Assembly (NCBI GenBank): GCA_016182905.1
Contig: JACPFR010000036.1
Coordinates: 1 to 50,782, forward strand
Reading direction: 5' to 3'
DNA: 50,782 nt
Origin: Elusimicrobiota bacterium
Lineage (GTDB): Bacteria; Elusimicrobiota; Elusimicrobia; UBA1565; UBA9628
In this document: piece by piece, positions 1-6,937 of the stretch
Position numbering within the stretch: the stretch's first letter is position 1
Layout: each line of letters begins with the position of its first letter
Notes under the pieces: model-generated
Seen by the model: the letters and a program-made list of their open reading frames with translations, nothing else
What the model was told of the DNA's origin: nothing
The model's database searches: none
Position numbers and translations under genes: made by a program

Positions 1-1039
1 CCGCCAGCCGGGGCCGGCCGCCGCGGCGCCACGGCGCGGCGGCGGCGGCGCCGGCGCCGAGGGCGAGCAGCGGGTACAGCGCCAGCACGTAGCGCACGCC
101 GAGTTGGCGCCGCGCGGACATCGCGGACACGAGGATGACGGCCCCGGCGGCCAGGATCAGGCGGCGGCGCTCCTCGCGGCCCGTCCACAAGCGCCCGTCC
201 GCCAGGCCCCAGGCCCCGAGCAGCAGCAGGGGCAAGGTCGTCTTGACGAGAAGGATCGCCGGGAAATACAGCGGATGGCCTTGCGGGTAGCCTTTCCCGA
301 ACAGGTAGGTCGGAGCGGGGGAGGCCATCTGCGCGGTCCGGAACGCGAGCATGTCGAAGAGGCCGCCGACCCCCGTCGGGGCGTAGCAGAGGACGGCGAC
401 GGCGGCGAACGCGGAGCACGCGATCAGCACGGACTTCAGCCGCGCGCGTCCCGCGTACAGGAATATCAACGGGAGGATCAGGCCCGTGGCCTTCGAGCCC
501 AGGGCCAGCCCGCCGACGGCGCCGGCCGCGGCGGGGGAGACCTCCCACAGCGCCAGCGAGGCGATGAACAGGGCGGTGAAGCCCCCGTCGGTCGTCGCGA
601 GCGAGGAGTGCGCGAGCAGGTTCGGGTCGAACGCGGCGAAGGCGAGGGCGAAGAGGCCGCCCCACAGGCGAAGGACGACGAGCAGCACGGCGAAGAGCAG
701 GAGACCGGCGGCGCGGCCCCAGAACAGCAGGGTCTCCGGCGGGACGCGGTTGTGGAAAAGGAACAGCTGGCCGAAGACGTGCGGCTCGACCGGCCCGGCG
801 ACGAGTCCCGGAGGCGGCGACGGCGCGCCGGCCCCCGCCGCGGCGAGCGCGGCGCCGCGCAGGTAGGAGAGGACCGGCGGGTACTCGCGCGCGGCGGCCT
901 TCGGCCCGCCGTGGAGGTAGGCCCAGGCGAAGCCGAGGTACGGGGGCTCGTCGTACGTGACCCCCGTCGTCCGCGCGAGGAGAAGCCCGAGCGCGAGGGA
1001 GGCCGTGACGAGAGCGGCGAAGACGAGCGATCCGCGCAT
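1..1039 (-). CDS. GT39/ArnT-like membrane glycosyltransferase, C-terminus cut by window edge
   Basis: Reading the minus strand from ATG at 1039 gives about 346 codons without a stop to the window edge, so the C-terminus is missing. The N-terminus is a hydrophobic helix followed by TTGVTYDEPPYLGFAWAYL, whose acidic pair (DE) in the first periplasmic loop fits the catalytic acid of the GT-C fold family 39 (protein mannosyltransferase, ArnT). Further in are FDPNLLAHSSLATTDGG and GLALGSKATGLIL, the usual order in bacterial GT39 proteins, and several more hydrophobic helices. Such enzymes transfer sugars from a polyprenyl-phosphate donor at the outer face of the inner membrane. The acceptor is unknown. 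The start lies 30 bp from the divergent hemD start, and both share an AT-rich centre. The family call is fairly safe; the substrate is not predictable. Confidence 0.82.
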   Translation of the reverse strand, partial: MRGSLVFAALVTASLALGLLLARTTGVTYDEPPYLGFAWAYLHGGPKAAAREYPPVLSYLRGAALAAAGAGAPSPPPGLVAGPVEPHVFGQLFLFHNRVPPETLLFWGRAAGLLLFAVLLVVLRLWGGLFALAFAAFDPNLLAHSSLATTDGGFTALFIASLALWEVSPAAAGAVGGLALGSKATGLILPLIFLYAGRARLKSVLIACSAFAAVAVLCYAPTGVGGLFDMLAFRTAQMASPAPTYLFGKGYPQGHPLYFPAILLVKTTLPLLLLGAWGLADGRLWTGREERRRLILAAGAVILVSAMSARRQLGVRYVLALYPLLALGAGAAAAAPWRRGGRPRLA

Positions 1040-1057
1040 GGGTCGCTTTTAAGGATA

Positions 1058-1063
1058 TATAAT
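1058..1063 (+). promoter_or_regulatory. -10 element TATAAT for hemD, leaderless layout
   Basis: A consensus TATAAT ends six bases before the GTG start at 1070, so the expected +1 falls on the start codon itself. No convincing -35 is visible 16-18 bases upstream. It sits in the only AT-rich patch between two divergent genes. Confidence 0.6.
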
Positions 1064-1069
1064 CGGGGC

Positions 1070-1828
1070 GTGCGCGCGCTCCTGCTCTCCGGCCGAACCG
1101 TCATCGTGACGCGCCCGCGCGCGAGATCAAGCGGCTCCGCCGCGGCGTTAGCCGCGAAAGGCGCTCGCGTGGTGTTCGCGCCCCTGATCAGGACCGTTCC
1201 TCCGAGATCTTGGAAGGCGCTCGACCGCGCGATCCTCGACCTCCGCCGTTACGACGCCGTCGCCTTCACCAGCGCGAACGCCGTTGATTTTTTCTTCCTG
1301 CGCTGCCGAAAACTCCTCGCCGAGAAAAAGCCGGTCTCTCCTCGAGTACTCGCCGCCGTCGGCCGTTCGACGGCGAAAGCCGTTGCTGCAAACGGTTGGG
1401 CTTGTACCATGGTGCCTGAAGACGCGCGCTCCGCCGGCCTAGCTCGGATCCTGCGCGTCCCGCGCGGCTCGCGCGTTCTGATCCCGAGGGCCGAGCGCGG
1501 CTTGGACACCCTCCCGCGAAGTCTTCGTAAAGCCGGCGCCCGCGTCACCGTCGTCCCCGCATACCGGACCGTTCCCGATCCCGACGGCATGCGCCGGCTG
1601 CGCCGCGCCCTCGCGCTCGGCGCCGACGCCGTCACCTTCGCCTCTCCCTCGGCCGCCGTCCTCGCCGTCCCCGACCTGAAGCTCTCCCTGGCCGCGGCCG
1701 TCGCCATCGGCCCGACCACCGCCGCGGCTTTGCGCGCGAAAGGCGTCGTTCCCGCCGCGGTCGCGAAGCGGCCCGATCCCGAGTCGCTCGCGCGGGCCGT
1801 CGTCGAAGGCCTGAAGGGGCGCCCGTGA
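1070..1828 (+). CDS. hemD: Uroporphyrinogen-III synthase
   Basis: The 252-residue product matches the length of HemD, which cyclises hydroxymethylbilane to uroporphyrinogen III in haem and corrin synthesis. Visible family signatures are VIVTRPRARSSG at the N-terminus, YDAVAFTSANAVDFFF near residue 65, VAAVGRSTAKAVAANG around 90, and TFASPSAAVLA near 190, with a second AIGPTTAAALRAKG repeat. These give the two-domain alternating layout of the family. I chose GTG at 1070 because it lies directly behind a TATAAT box and starts the conserved N-terminal strand. The open frame extends far upstream only as antisense of the neighbouring glycosyltransferase. The stop overlaps the GTG of the next gene by four bases (GTGA), implying translational coupling. 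No other haem gene is in the window. Confidence 0.88.
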   Translation: MRALLLSGRTVIVTRPRARSSGSAAALAAKGARVVFAPLIRTVPPRSWKALDRAILDLRRYDAVAFTSANAVDFFFLRCRKLLAEKKPVSPRVLAAVGRSTAKAVAANGWACTMVPEDARSAGLARILRVPRGSRVLIPRAERGLDTLPRSLRKAGARVTVVPAYRTVPDPDGMRRLRRALALGADAVTFASPSAAVLAVPDLKLSLAAAVAIGPTTAAALRAKGVVPAAVAKRPDPESLARAVVEGLKGRP

Positions 1829-2604
1829 CCCGCGCCTCGCTCCTCAAGTCGGCGTTGCTCGCGGCGGGAAAGGTCCTGACCAGGCACTTCGGCAAGGTCG
1901 GGTATAAGCAGAAGCGGCGAGCCGACCTGCTCACCATCGCGGACCTGGAAAGCCAGAAGACGGTCCTCGACGCGATCAGAAAGCGCTTCCCCGGGGACGA
2001 TTACAAAGCCGAGGAGAACGAGGAAAGGATCACGGGAGCGGAATATCTCTGGATCATCGATCCGCTCGACGGGACGACGAATTACGCGCATGGGTATCCG
2101 GTGGCGTGCACGTCGATCGGGGTGTTGAAGAACGGAACGCCTCGGCTCGGAGGGGTTTACGATCCGTTCAGGAAGGAGCTTTTCCTCGCCCAACGGGATA
2201 AAGGCGCGTTTTTGAACGGCAAAAGATTGAGGACATCGATGACGCCCCTTATGAAGGACTCCTTACTGATCACGGGCTTCGCGTATGACCGCGCGGAGCG
2301 GGCCGATTATTATTTGGCTCGGTTCAAAGCCTTCATGAAGAATAGTCACGATGTTCGCCGGTCCGGCTCCGCCGCGTTGGACATGGCCTGGATCGCGGCC
2401 GGACGTGCTGATGGATTTTGGGAGTTCGAATTGAACCCTTGGGACGTCGCGGCGGGTCTGCTTCTTATCGAGGAGGCCGGCGGGAAGGTGACGGATTTCA
2501 ACGGAAATGTTTGGAAAGACTGGCGCTCGATGGGAAAGCGCACTCTGGCGAGCAACGGCAAGATCCATACATCGATGCTGTCGACCCTCAGGAGGGTCCC
2601 TTGA
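1825..2604 (+). CDS. Inositol monophosphatase family protein (SuhB/CysQ-like)
   Basis: A 259-residue Mg2+/Li+-type phosphomonoesterase. The metal-binding acidic residue sits in YKAEENEERI, motif A is WIIDPLDGTTNYAHG (DPLDGT binds metal), and motif B is WDVAAGLLLIEEAGGKVTDF (WD caps the active site; AGG follows). The family hydrolyses inositol-1-phosphate, histidinol-phosphate, PAP or fructose bisphosphate, and sequence alone does not decide which. The GTG start overlaps the hemD stop, and the end overlaps the next gene through TTGA, so the three genes probably form one message. The C-terminus is complete. In high-GC bacteria this fold also acts as histidinol phosphatase, but no his genes are nearby. 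Confidence 0.88.
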   Translation: MTRASLLKSALLAAGKVLTRHFGKVGYKQKRRADLLTIADLESQKTVLDAIRKRFPGDDYKAEENEERITGAEYLWIIDPLDGTTNYAHGYPVACTSIGVLKNGTPRLGGVYDPFRKELFLAQRDKGAFLNGKRLRTSMTPLMKDSLLITGFAYDRAERADYYLARFKAFMKNSHDVRRSGSAALDMAWIAAGRADGFWEFELNPWDVAAGLLLIEEAGGKVTDFNGNVWKDWRSMGKRTLASNGKIHTSMLSTLRRVP

Positions 2605-3722
2605 ACGATATCCTCATCATGGCCGGAGCGCGCACCCCTTTCGCCGCGTGGAGCTTCGGGGCGACGGGGAGGGGGACTCCCGGGGGAGCCTTAAAAGAGC
2701 TCGATCCTCAGGATCTTGCCGCCGCGGCCCTCAAAGGGGCGCTATCGGCCGCGAGCTTATCACCTCGTGATCTTCAATTCATCGCCTTCGGCAATATGTA
2801 TCAAGCGGGACCTTACGGGTGCTACGGAGCCAGATATGTAGGCCACCGCGCGGGCTGCCCTTCCGAGACCACCGGCGTCGCCGTGAATCTCGCGTGCGGC
2901 ACCGGACTTCTCGCGCTCACCACCGCGGCGAGCGCCATCTCACGGGGCGAAGCCTCCAGCGCGGCCGCCGTCGGCGCGGACGCGCCGAGCCGCCTGCGGC
3001 GGGACATCTTCGTGCCGTCGTTCACCGACATATCCTGCGGAAAACATATCGCCAAGACCGCCGAGGAGCGGGCGGGCGAGGCGGGCCTGGCGCGCGCGGC
3101 GATGGACGCGTGGGCGTGGAAGTCGCACGCGCGGGCGCGCGCGGCCGTCAAGCTGCGCGCCGCGGAGATCGTCCCCGTCGCCGGCCTGGCCGGCGACGAC
3201 GCGGTGCTCGAGGACGCCTCGCCGGACCGCTTCGCGACCGCCAAGCTGCTGTTCAGCGACGGGACCGCGACGATGACGCACGCGAACGTGCACGGCGTCG
3301 TGGACGGGGGCGCCGCGCTGATCCTCGCCTCGGCGAAGACCGCCAAGGGCCGCGCCCTCGGCCGGCTCGTGTCCTCGGCCTTGGTCGGCGTCCCGCCGGA
3401 GCGCATGGCCTACGCCGCCGTGCCCGCGGTCCGAAAGGCCCTCGAGCAGGCCCGCTGGCGCGCCTCCGAGGTCGACGTCTGGGAGATCAACGAGACCTTC
3501 GCCGCCCAGGTCCTGCTCGATCAAGCCGAGCTCGGCATCGACGCCGAGCGCATCAACCCCAACGGCGGCGCGATCGCGCTCGGCCATCCCTTCGGCGCGA
3601 CCGGCGTGCGCCTCGTCCACACCTTGCTCCTCGAGCTGCGCCGCCGCTCCCGGCGCCGCGGCGTCGCCGCCATCAGCGTCGGCGGCGGCCTCGGCATCGC
3701 CGTCTGCGTCGAAGCCCTCTAG
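2601..3722 (+). CDS. Thiolase family protein lacking the usual C-terminal catalytic Cys
   Basis: A 373-residue thiolase (acetyl-CoA C-acyltransferase fold). N-terminal AGARTPFAAW, nucleophile region VNLACGTGLLAL, NETFAAQ, and the catalytic His in GGAIALGHPFGATG are all present. The final motif is AISVGGGLGIAV where degradative and biosynthetic thiolases normally have CIGGGQG, so the second catalytic Cys is replaced by Ser. That residue is the acid/base in condensation, so activity may be altered (SCP2-like thiolases also vary here). TTG at 2601 was chosen: AGGAGGG at 2590-2596 precedes it and it overlaps the previous stop. The start of the conserved N-terminus fits. The gene converges with the minus-strand gene downstream and shares stop-codon bases with it. 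Confidence 0.85.
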   Translation: MNDILIMAGARTPFAAWSFGATGRGTPGGALKELDPQDLAAAALKGALSAASLSPRDLQFIAFGNMYQAGPYGCYGARYVGHRAGCPSETTGVAVNLACGTGLLALTTAASAISRGEASSAAAVGADAPSRLRRDIFVPSFTDISCGKHIAKTAEERAGEAGLARAAMDAWAWKSHARARAAVKLRAAEIVPVAGLAGDDAVLEDASPDRFATAKLLFSDGTATMTHANVHGVVDGGAALILASAKTAKGRALGRLVSSALVGVPPERMAYAAVPAVRKALEQARWRASEVDVWEINETFAAQVLLDQAELGIDAERINPNGGAIALGHPFGATGVRLVHTLLLELRRRSRRRGVAAISVGGGLGIAVCVEAL

Positions 3723-4780
3723 CCGTTCGCGGGAACGGTCGCCGGCCGCGTGCCGAGGCGCGTGAGCCACACCGCGCCGAGCCCGAGCGTCATCCCGCAG
3801 CACAAGGTCAGGAACAGCGCGAGGCCGAGGATGCCGCCGACGACCGGCAGCAGCCCTCCCGCGATCGAGATCGCCGCGGTCGCGGCGCCGGCGCAGCCGA
3901 CGGCCTTGATCGTGGACGGGACGGGCTTCTCGAGGTTCAGGCAGGCGCGACGGGCCATCAGGAGGAAGAACGCGCCCGTGCCCATGACCACCGCCGCCGT
4001 GAGCGCGGCGTAGGCCACGGGGATGAACGGGATCCCGATCACCGAGACGGCCAGCGCGAGCGTCCCGGGCACGATCGCCATCTCGACGAGCAGGCCGATG
4101 CCGAGGGCGCGCCAGAAATCCGCCGAAGCGGCCGCGGCGATCGTCTCCACCTGCTTCGGGAAGAACAAGGTCGCGAGGAACGGGAGCAGGCACAGCCCGA
4201 GGAGGAAGCCGGAGATCAGGGCCTTGCGGGGCGCGGGGCCGTGCTTGGCGCCGCGGTCGGCGCGCATCGCCGCCAGGGCGACGCCCGGCACCATCGCGCC
4301 GATCATCGGCGAGCTGAAGTTGTGGAGCTCGCCCTTGATCGTCGCGCCGGGCTCCTGCTTCAGCCGGCCGCCGAAGATCGAGACCTCTCCCTCGATGGTC
4401 CCCGAGGAGCGCACGGTCAGGTCGCCGCCGAACAAGGACACGTCGCCGCCGGCGGCGCCCGCGAAGTCCACGGGGCCGCCGAAGGAAGACACGTCGCCCC
4501 CGACCTTCCCCGTCAGGCGCACCGGCCCGCCGAAGGAGGCCGCCTCGCCGCGGCACTCGCCCTCGATGACGAGCGGGCCGCCGAAGGCCGCGCAGTCGCC
4601 GGTGACGACGCCCTGCACGGTGACCGCGCCTTCCGCAGCGACGTCGCCGTCGAAGGTCCGGCCTTTCTCCACGGTGTAGTCGCCCTTGCGGACCTTGTCG
4701 TCGCCGAGCTGGAGCTTGATCGCCCGGGCGGGGACGGTCACGGCGAGGAGGACGGCGGCGAGCAGAAGTCGGTCGTTCAT
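3719..4780 (-). CDS. Bactofilin/beta-helix-repeat membrane protein in a sigma/anti-sigma operon
   Basis: 353 residues: a short signal-like N-terminus (MNDRLLLAAVLLAVTVPARA), then about 110 residues of a repeating GxxSxFGGxxxxxG pattern (AAFGGPLVIEG, ASFGGPVRLTG, SSFGGPVDFAG, SLFGGDLTV, SIFGGRL). This is typical of right-handed beta-helix polymerising domains related to bactofilin. The C-terminal half has about five hydrophobic helices. A bactofilin-like domain followed by a membrane region is known in DUF-type stress proteins; its biochemical role is not established. ATG at 4780 overlaps the anti-sigma stop by four bases, so it is the third gene of an ECF sigma operon and is probably a target or sensor of the envelope response. 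Its stop overlaps that of the convergent thiolase. Confidence 0.75.
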   Translation of the reverse strand: MNDRLLLAAVLLAVTVPARAIKLQLGDDKVRKGDYTVEKGRTFDGDVAAEGAVTVQGVVTGDCAAFGGPLVIEGECRGEAASFGGPVRLTGKVGGDVSSFGGPVDFAGAAGGDVSLFGGDLTVRSSGTIEGEVSIFGGRLKQEPGATIKGELHNFSSPMIGAMVPGVALAAMRADRGAKHGPAPRKALISGFLLGLCLLPFLATLFFPKQVETIAAAASADFWRALGIGLLVEMAIVPGTLALAVSVIGIPFIPVAYAALTAAVVMGTGAFFLLMARRACLNLEKPVPSTIKAVGCAGAATAAISIAGGLLPVVGGILGLALFLTLCCGMTLGLGAVWLTRLGTRPATVPANG

Positions 4781-5277
4781 GATTTGGCTCCGATGAGGCG
4801 GGTCTTTCGGTTGTGCGGCAGGGAGATCGTGAGGAACAGCGCGACGGCCAGCAGCGCCGCGGCCGACAGCTCGGCGCCGGCGCGCGGCGCGGGCAGGACG
4901 CGGAGCGCCAGGCGGCCGGCGAGCTCGAGCATGGCGGCGCCTTCGGCGAAGGCCGCCGCCAGGCGCGGGATCGAGAGGGACAGGCGCATCGCTCCGGCGG
5001 CGAGCGCCAGCGACGACGCCGCCCAGGCCGCGGCGAGCGGCCACGCGGGCATGGACTCCGCGGCCCTCGCCCGCTTGAGGGAGGCGAGCACGACCGTGCT
5101 GAACGCGGCGCTCGGGCGCAGCTGGGGCAGCGAGGCGAGCGCCGCGTTCAGAGATCGGGAGCGGGCCAGGACCCGCGCGCAGGCGGCGCAGCCGGACAGA
5201 TGCCCCGCGAGGGCGGCGTCCGGCCGTCCTCCGTCGAGGCTGTCGCTGATCCGGCGTCGGGCGTTCTCGCAGTCCAT
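4777..5277 (-). CDS. Zinc-finger anti-sigma factor, membrane-anchored
   Basis: 166 residues beginning MDCENARRRISDSLDGG, the usual opening of ZAS-type anti-sigma domains. HLSGCAACARVL follows, giving the HxxxCxxC zinc motif. Two hydrophobic stretches (around residues 80-100 and 135-155) would anchor it in the inner membrane. It should bind and hold the ECF sigma factor encoded just upstream until an envelope signal releases it. I placed the start at ATG 5277 because AGAGG lies seven bases before it. An in-frame ATG at 5292 overlaps the sigma stop (TAATG) and would add five residues. The C-terminal sensory part resembles nothing I recognise. The gene overlaps the following bactofilin-like gene. 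Confidence 0.82.
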   Translation of the reverse strand: MDCENARRRISDSLDGGRPDAALAGHLSGCAACARVLARSRSLNAALASLPQLRPSAAFSTVVLASLKRARAAESMPAWPLAAAWAASSLALAAGAMRLSLSIPRLAAAFAEGAAMLELAGRLALRVLPAPRAGAELSAAALLAVALFLTISLPHNRKTRLIGAKS

Positions 5278-5291
5278 GGCTCTACCTCTCA

Positions 5292-5876
5292 TTACGGACG
5301 GGGCGCCCCGCGGGTTTCATCTTTTTCGAAGGCTTCCCATTTCCGGCGCATCAGCTCGCGGGCCCGGAACAGGCGGATCTTCACGGTCCCTTCGGGAACG
5401 CCCAAAGCGGCGGAGACCTCTTCCACGCTCAGGCCCTCCCCGTGGCGCAGCAGCAGGGCTTCTTGATAGAGCGGCGGCAGCGCCGAGACCAGGCGCTCGA
5501 CCAGGGCGCCGTCCAGGGCCGCTTCCGCCAGCCGCTCGGGCCCGTCCGACTCGTCGGCCGGGTCGATCGGGTGCTCGTCGTGGTCGAGCGAGAGGTCGGT
5601 CTTCTTGGCGCGGAGGAAGTCGAGCGCGGCGTGGTGGGCGACGGCGAACAGCCAGGAGTGGAACGGCCGGGATAAGTCGAAGGTCTCCAGGGAACGGAAG
5701 GCTTTGAGGAAAACGACCTGGGCGAGATCCTCGGCGTCGTGCGCGTCGCCGGTCAGTCGATGGAGAAAGGAGTAGACGCGGTCCTGATGCCGGCCGAGCA
5801 AGGCGGCATAGCCGCCGTCATCGCCGGAGAGGCAGCGGCGGACGAGATCGGCGTCGGTGTCGAGGGGTTCGCTCAC
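5292..5876 (-). CDS. ECF-type RNA polymerase sigma factor (RpoE-like)
   Basis: About 194 residues with sigma region 2 (HQDRVYSFLHRLTGDAHDAEDLAQ, then VFLKAFRSLETFD and SWLFAVAHHAALDFLR) and region 4 (LPPLYQEALLLRHGEGLS, VEEVSAALGVPEGTVKIRLF), joined by a short acidic linker. Both regions are complete. It directs core polymerase to a specialised regulon, probably envelope stress, because its own operon encodes a membrane anti-sigma and a membrane beta-helix protein. GTG at 5876 is preferred because it follows a candidate autoregulated promoter; an in-frame TTG at 5885 would add three residues. An ATG at 5881 is out of frame. The product name is secure, the exact start is not. Confidence 0.88.
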   Translation of the reverse strand: MSEPLDTDADLVRRCLSGDDGGYAALLGRHQDRVYSFLHRLTGDAHDAEDLAQVVFLKAFRSLETFDLSRPFHSWLFAVAHHAALDFLRAKKTDLSLDHDEHPIDPADESDGPERLAEAALDGALVERLVSALPPLYQEALLLRHGEGLSVEEVSAALGVPEGTVKIRLFRARELMRRKWEAFEKDETRGAPRP

Positions 5877-5888
5877 GGCATCCAATAT

Positions 5889-5914
5889 TACGTAAAGGCG
5901 GAGCGGGAGGTTTC
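5889..5914 (-). promoter_or_regulatory. Candidate ECF autoregulatory promoter GAAACC-N16-CGTA
   Basis: On the minus strand GAAACC (5914-5909) is followed after 16 bases by CGTA (5892-5889), the two-box form common for ECF sigma factors controlling their own operon. A housekeeping-like TAATAT (5890-5885) overlaps it. Confidence 0.4.
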
Positions 5915-5956
5915 GTTTTCAGGCGGCCGTCTCCGGAAACGGCCGCCGGACGCCGC

Positions 5957-6937
5957 TCAGAAGCGGAAGGCGATGGTGATGCGGTTGACGGTGCCGAGGT
6001 CGCCGAAGGGGACCCAGGCGTAGTCGAGGCGCAGCGCCGAGAAGTCGAAGCCGGCGCCGGCGGAGAAGCCGGTGAGGCCGTCCACGTCGCGCGTGCGGTT
6101 CTGGTCGTAGCCGCCGCGGACGGCGATGACCCAGGGCTTCGTCGAGCCCATCCGGGAGGCCGGCAGGCGCCCCTCGAAGCCGAGGGAGGCGTAAGGGTCC
6201 TGGTCGACGGGGATGTTGACGTCGAGGCCGGCGTCGAGGGTCGGAGCGACCCGCCACAGGCCGCCGGCGCGGATGCGGGCGGGGAGAGGGTCGGACGAGC
6301 CGCCGAGCTTGAGAGGGGGGCCGATGTTCTGGATCGAGAAGCCCACGTCAAGCGGACCGTCGCCGATCTCGGCGACCTGCTTGGCGAGCAGCCCGAAGTC
6401 CACGGCGGCGGTCGTCCCGCTGCGGTCGTCGATCGCCGAGCGGATGATCTTCAGCCCGCCCGCGAGCGAGAGCGGCCCGATGAGGCGGCGCGCGTACCAG
6501 GCGCCGAGGGCCAGGTCGGTCGGCGTGAACTTGCCGGTCGCGTCGCCGATGGAGTTGTAAGCCGTCTGCGCGCCCTGCGACGCGTACAGGAGGCCCGCCG
6601 CGAAGGCGCCGTCGCGGCCGAGGGGACGCGCGTAGGCGACGGAGCCGGAGTAGGCGGATTCGAGCAGGGCGTCGTAGCCCAAGGCCACCTCGCTCGGGGC
6701 CTCGGCCGCGACGCGCGACAGCGTCGCCGGATTGAGGAACACGGCCTCGGCGCCGGCGCCGGCGGCGGCGGACACGCCGCCCATGGCCGAGGCGCGGGCG
6801 CCACCCGGCGATCGCAGGAAGGCGGCGCTCGTGGTCCCGCTGGCGCGCGAGGAGAACGCTCCGCCGGGGAAGAGGCCGGCGCGGACGGGAATCGCGGTTA
6901 TGAAAAAAATAACCGCGAAAGCGGTTATACGGGCCAG
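5957..6937 (-). CDS. PorV/PorQ-family outer-membrane beta-barrel protein with atypical start
   Basis: The family opening (GTTSAAFLRSPGGARASAMGG, compare TSAAxFLKxGxxARAxGMGG) and a signal peptide ending IPVRA lie upstream of the first in-frame ATG at 6784. No ATG, GTG or TTG exists in that upstream stretch. CTG at 6937 gives a plausible signal peptide starting LARITAFAVIFF, hence the coordinates here; ATA or ATT starts are alternatives. The body follows the FadL-like barrel pattern (EAVFLNPATLSRV, GGLKIIRSAID) and ends in a Phe typical of barrel insertion (RITIAFRF). It is a paralogue of the protein at 35018-36004. PorV-like proteins escort secreted proteins at the outer membrane. It lies 80 bp behind the start of the sigma operon, same strand, so readthrough into that operon is possible. 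Confidence 0.7.
   Translation of the reverse strand: MARITAFAVIFFITAIPVRAGLFPGGAFSSRASGTTSAAFLRSPGGARASAMGGVSAAAGAGAEAVFLNPATLSRVAAEAPSEVALGYDALLESAYSGSVAYARPLGRDGAFAAGLLYASQGAQTAYNSIGDATGKFTPTDLALGAWYARRLIGPLSLAGGLKIIRSAIDDRSGTTAAVDFGLLAKQVAEIGDGPLDVGFSIQNIGPPLKLGGSSDPLPARIRAGGLWRVAPTLDAGLDVNIPVDQDPYASLGFEGRLPASRMGSTKPWVIAVRGGYDQNRTRDVDGLTGFSAGAGFDFSALRLDYAWVPFGDLGTVNRITIAFRF
6893..6928 (-). terminator. Intrinsic terminator with overlapping antiterminator arm
   Basis: Minus-strand order: arm A (6928-6921, ATAACCGC), loop TTTC, arm B (6917-6909, CGCGGTTAT), a seven-T run, then arm C (6901-6893, ATAACCGCG). A:B plus the T-run is a textbook terminator starting at the stop codon of the upstream gene. 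B:C is an alternative hairpin that puts the T-run in its loop. Confidence 0.65.

Noticed and set aside
104-1069. N-terminal extension of HemD by 322 residues
   Set aside because: The region is antisense to a convincing GT39 glycosyltransferase, and the extension is low-complexity Arg/Gly/Glu; GTG 1070 behind TATAAT is the better start.
2819-5707. 962-residue plus-strand open frame
   Set aside because: It runs through the thiolase and antisense of three minus-strand genes, is Arg/Ala/Gly-rich and has no domain; it is a GC-rich shadow frame.
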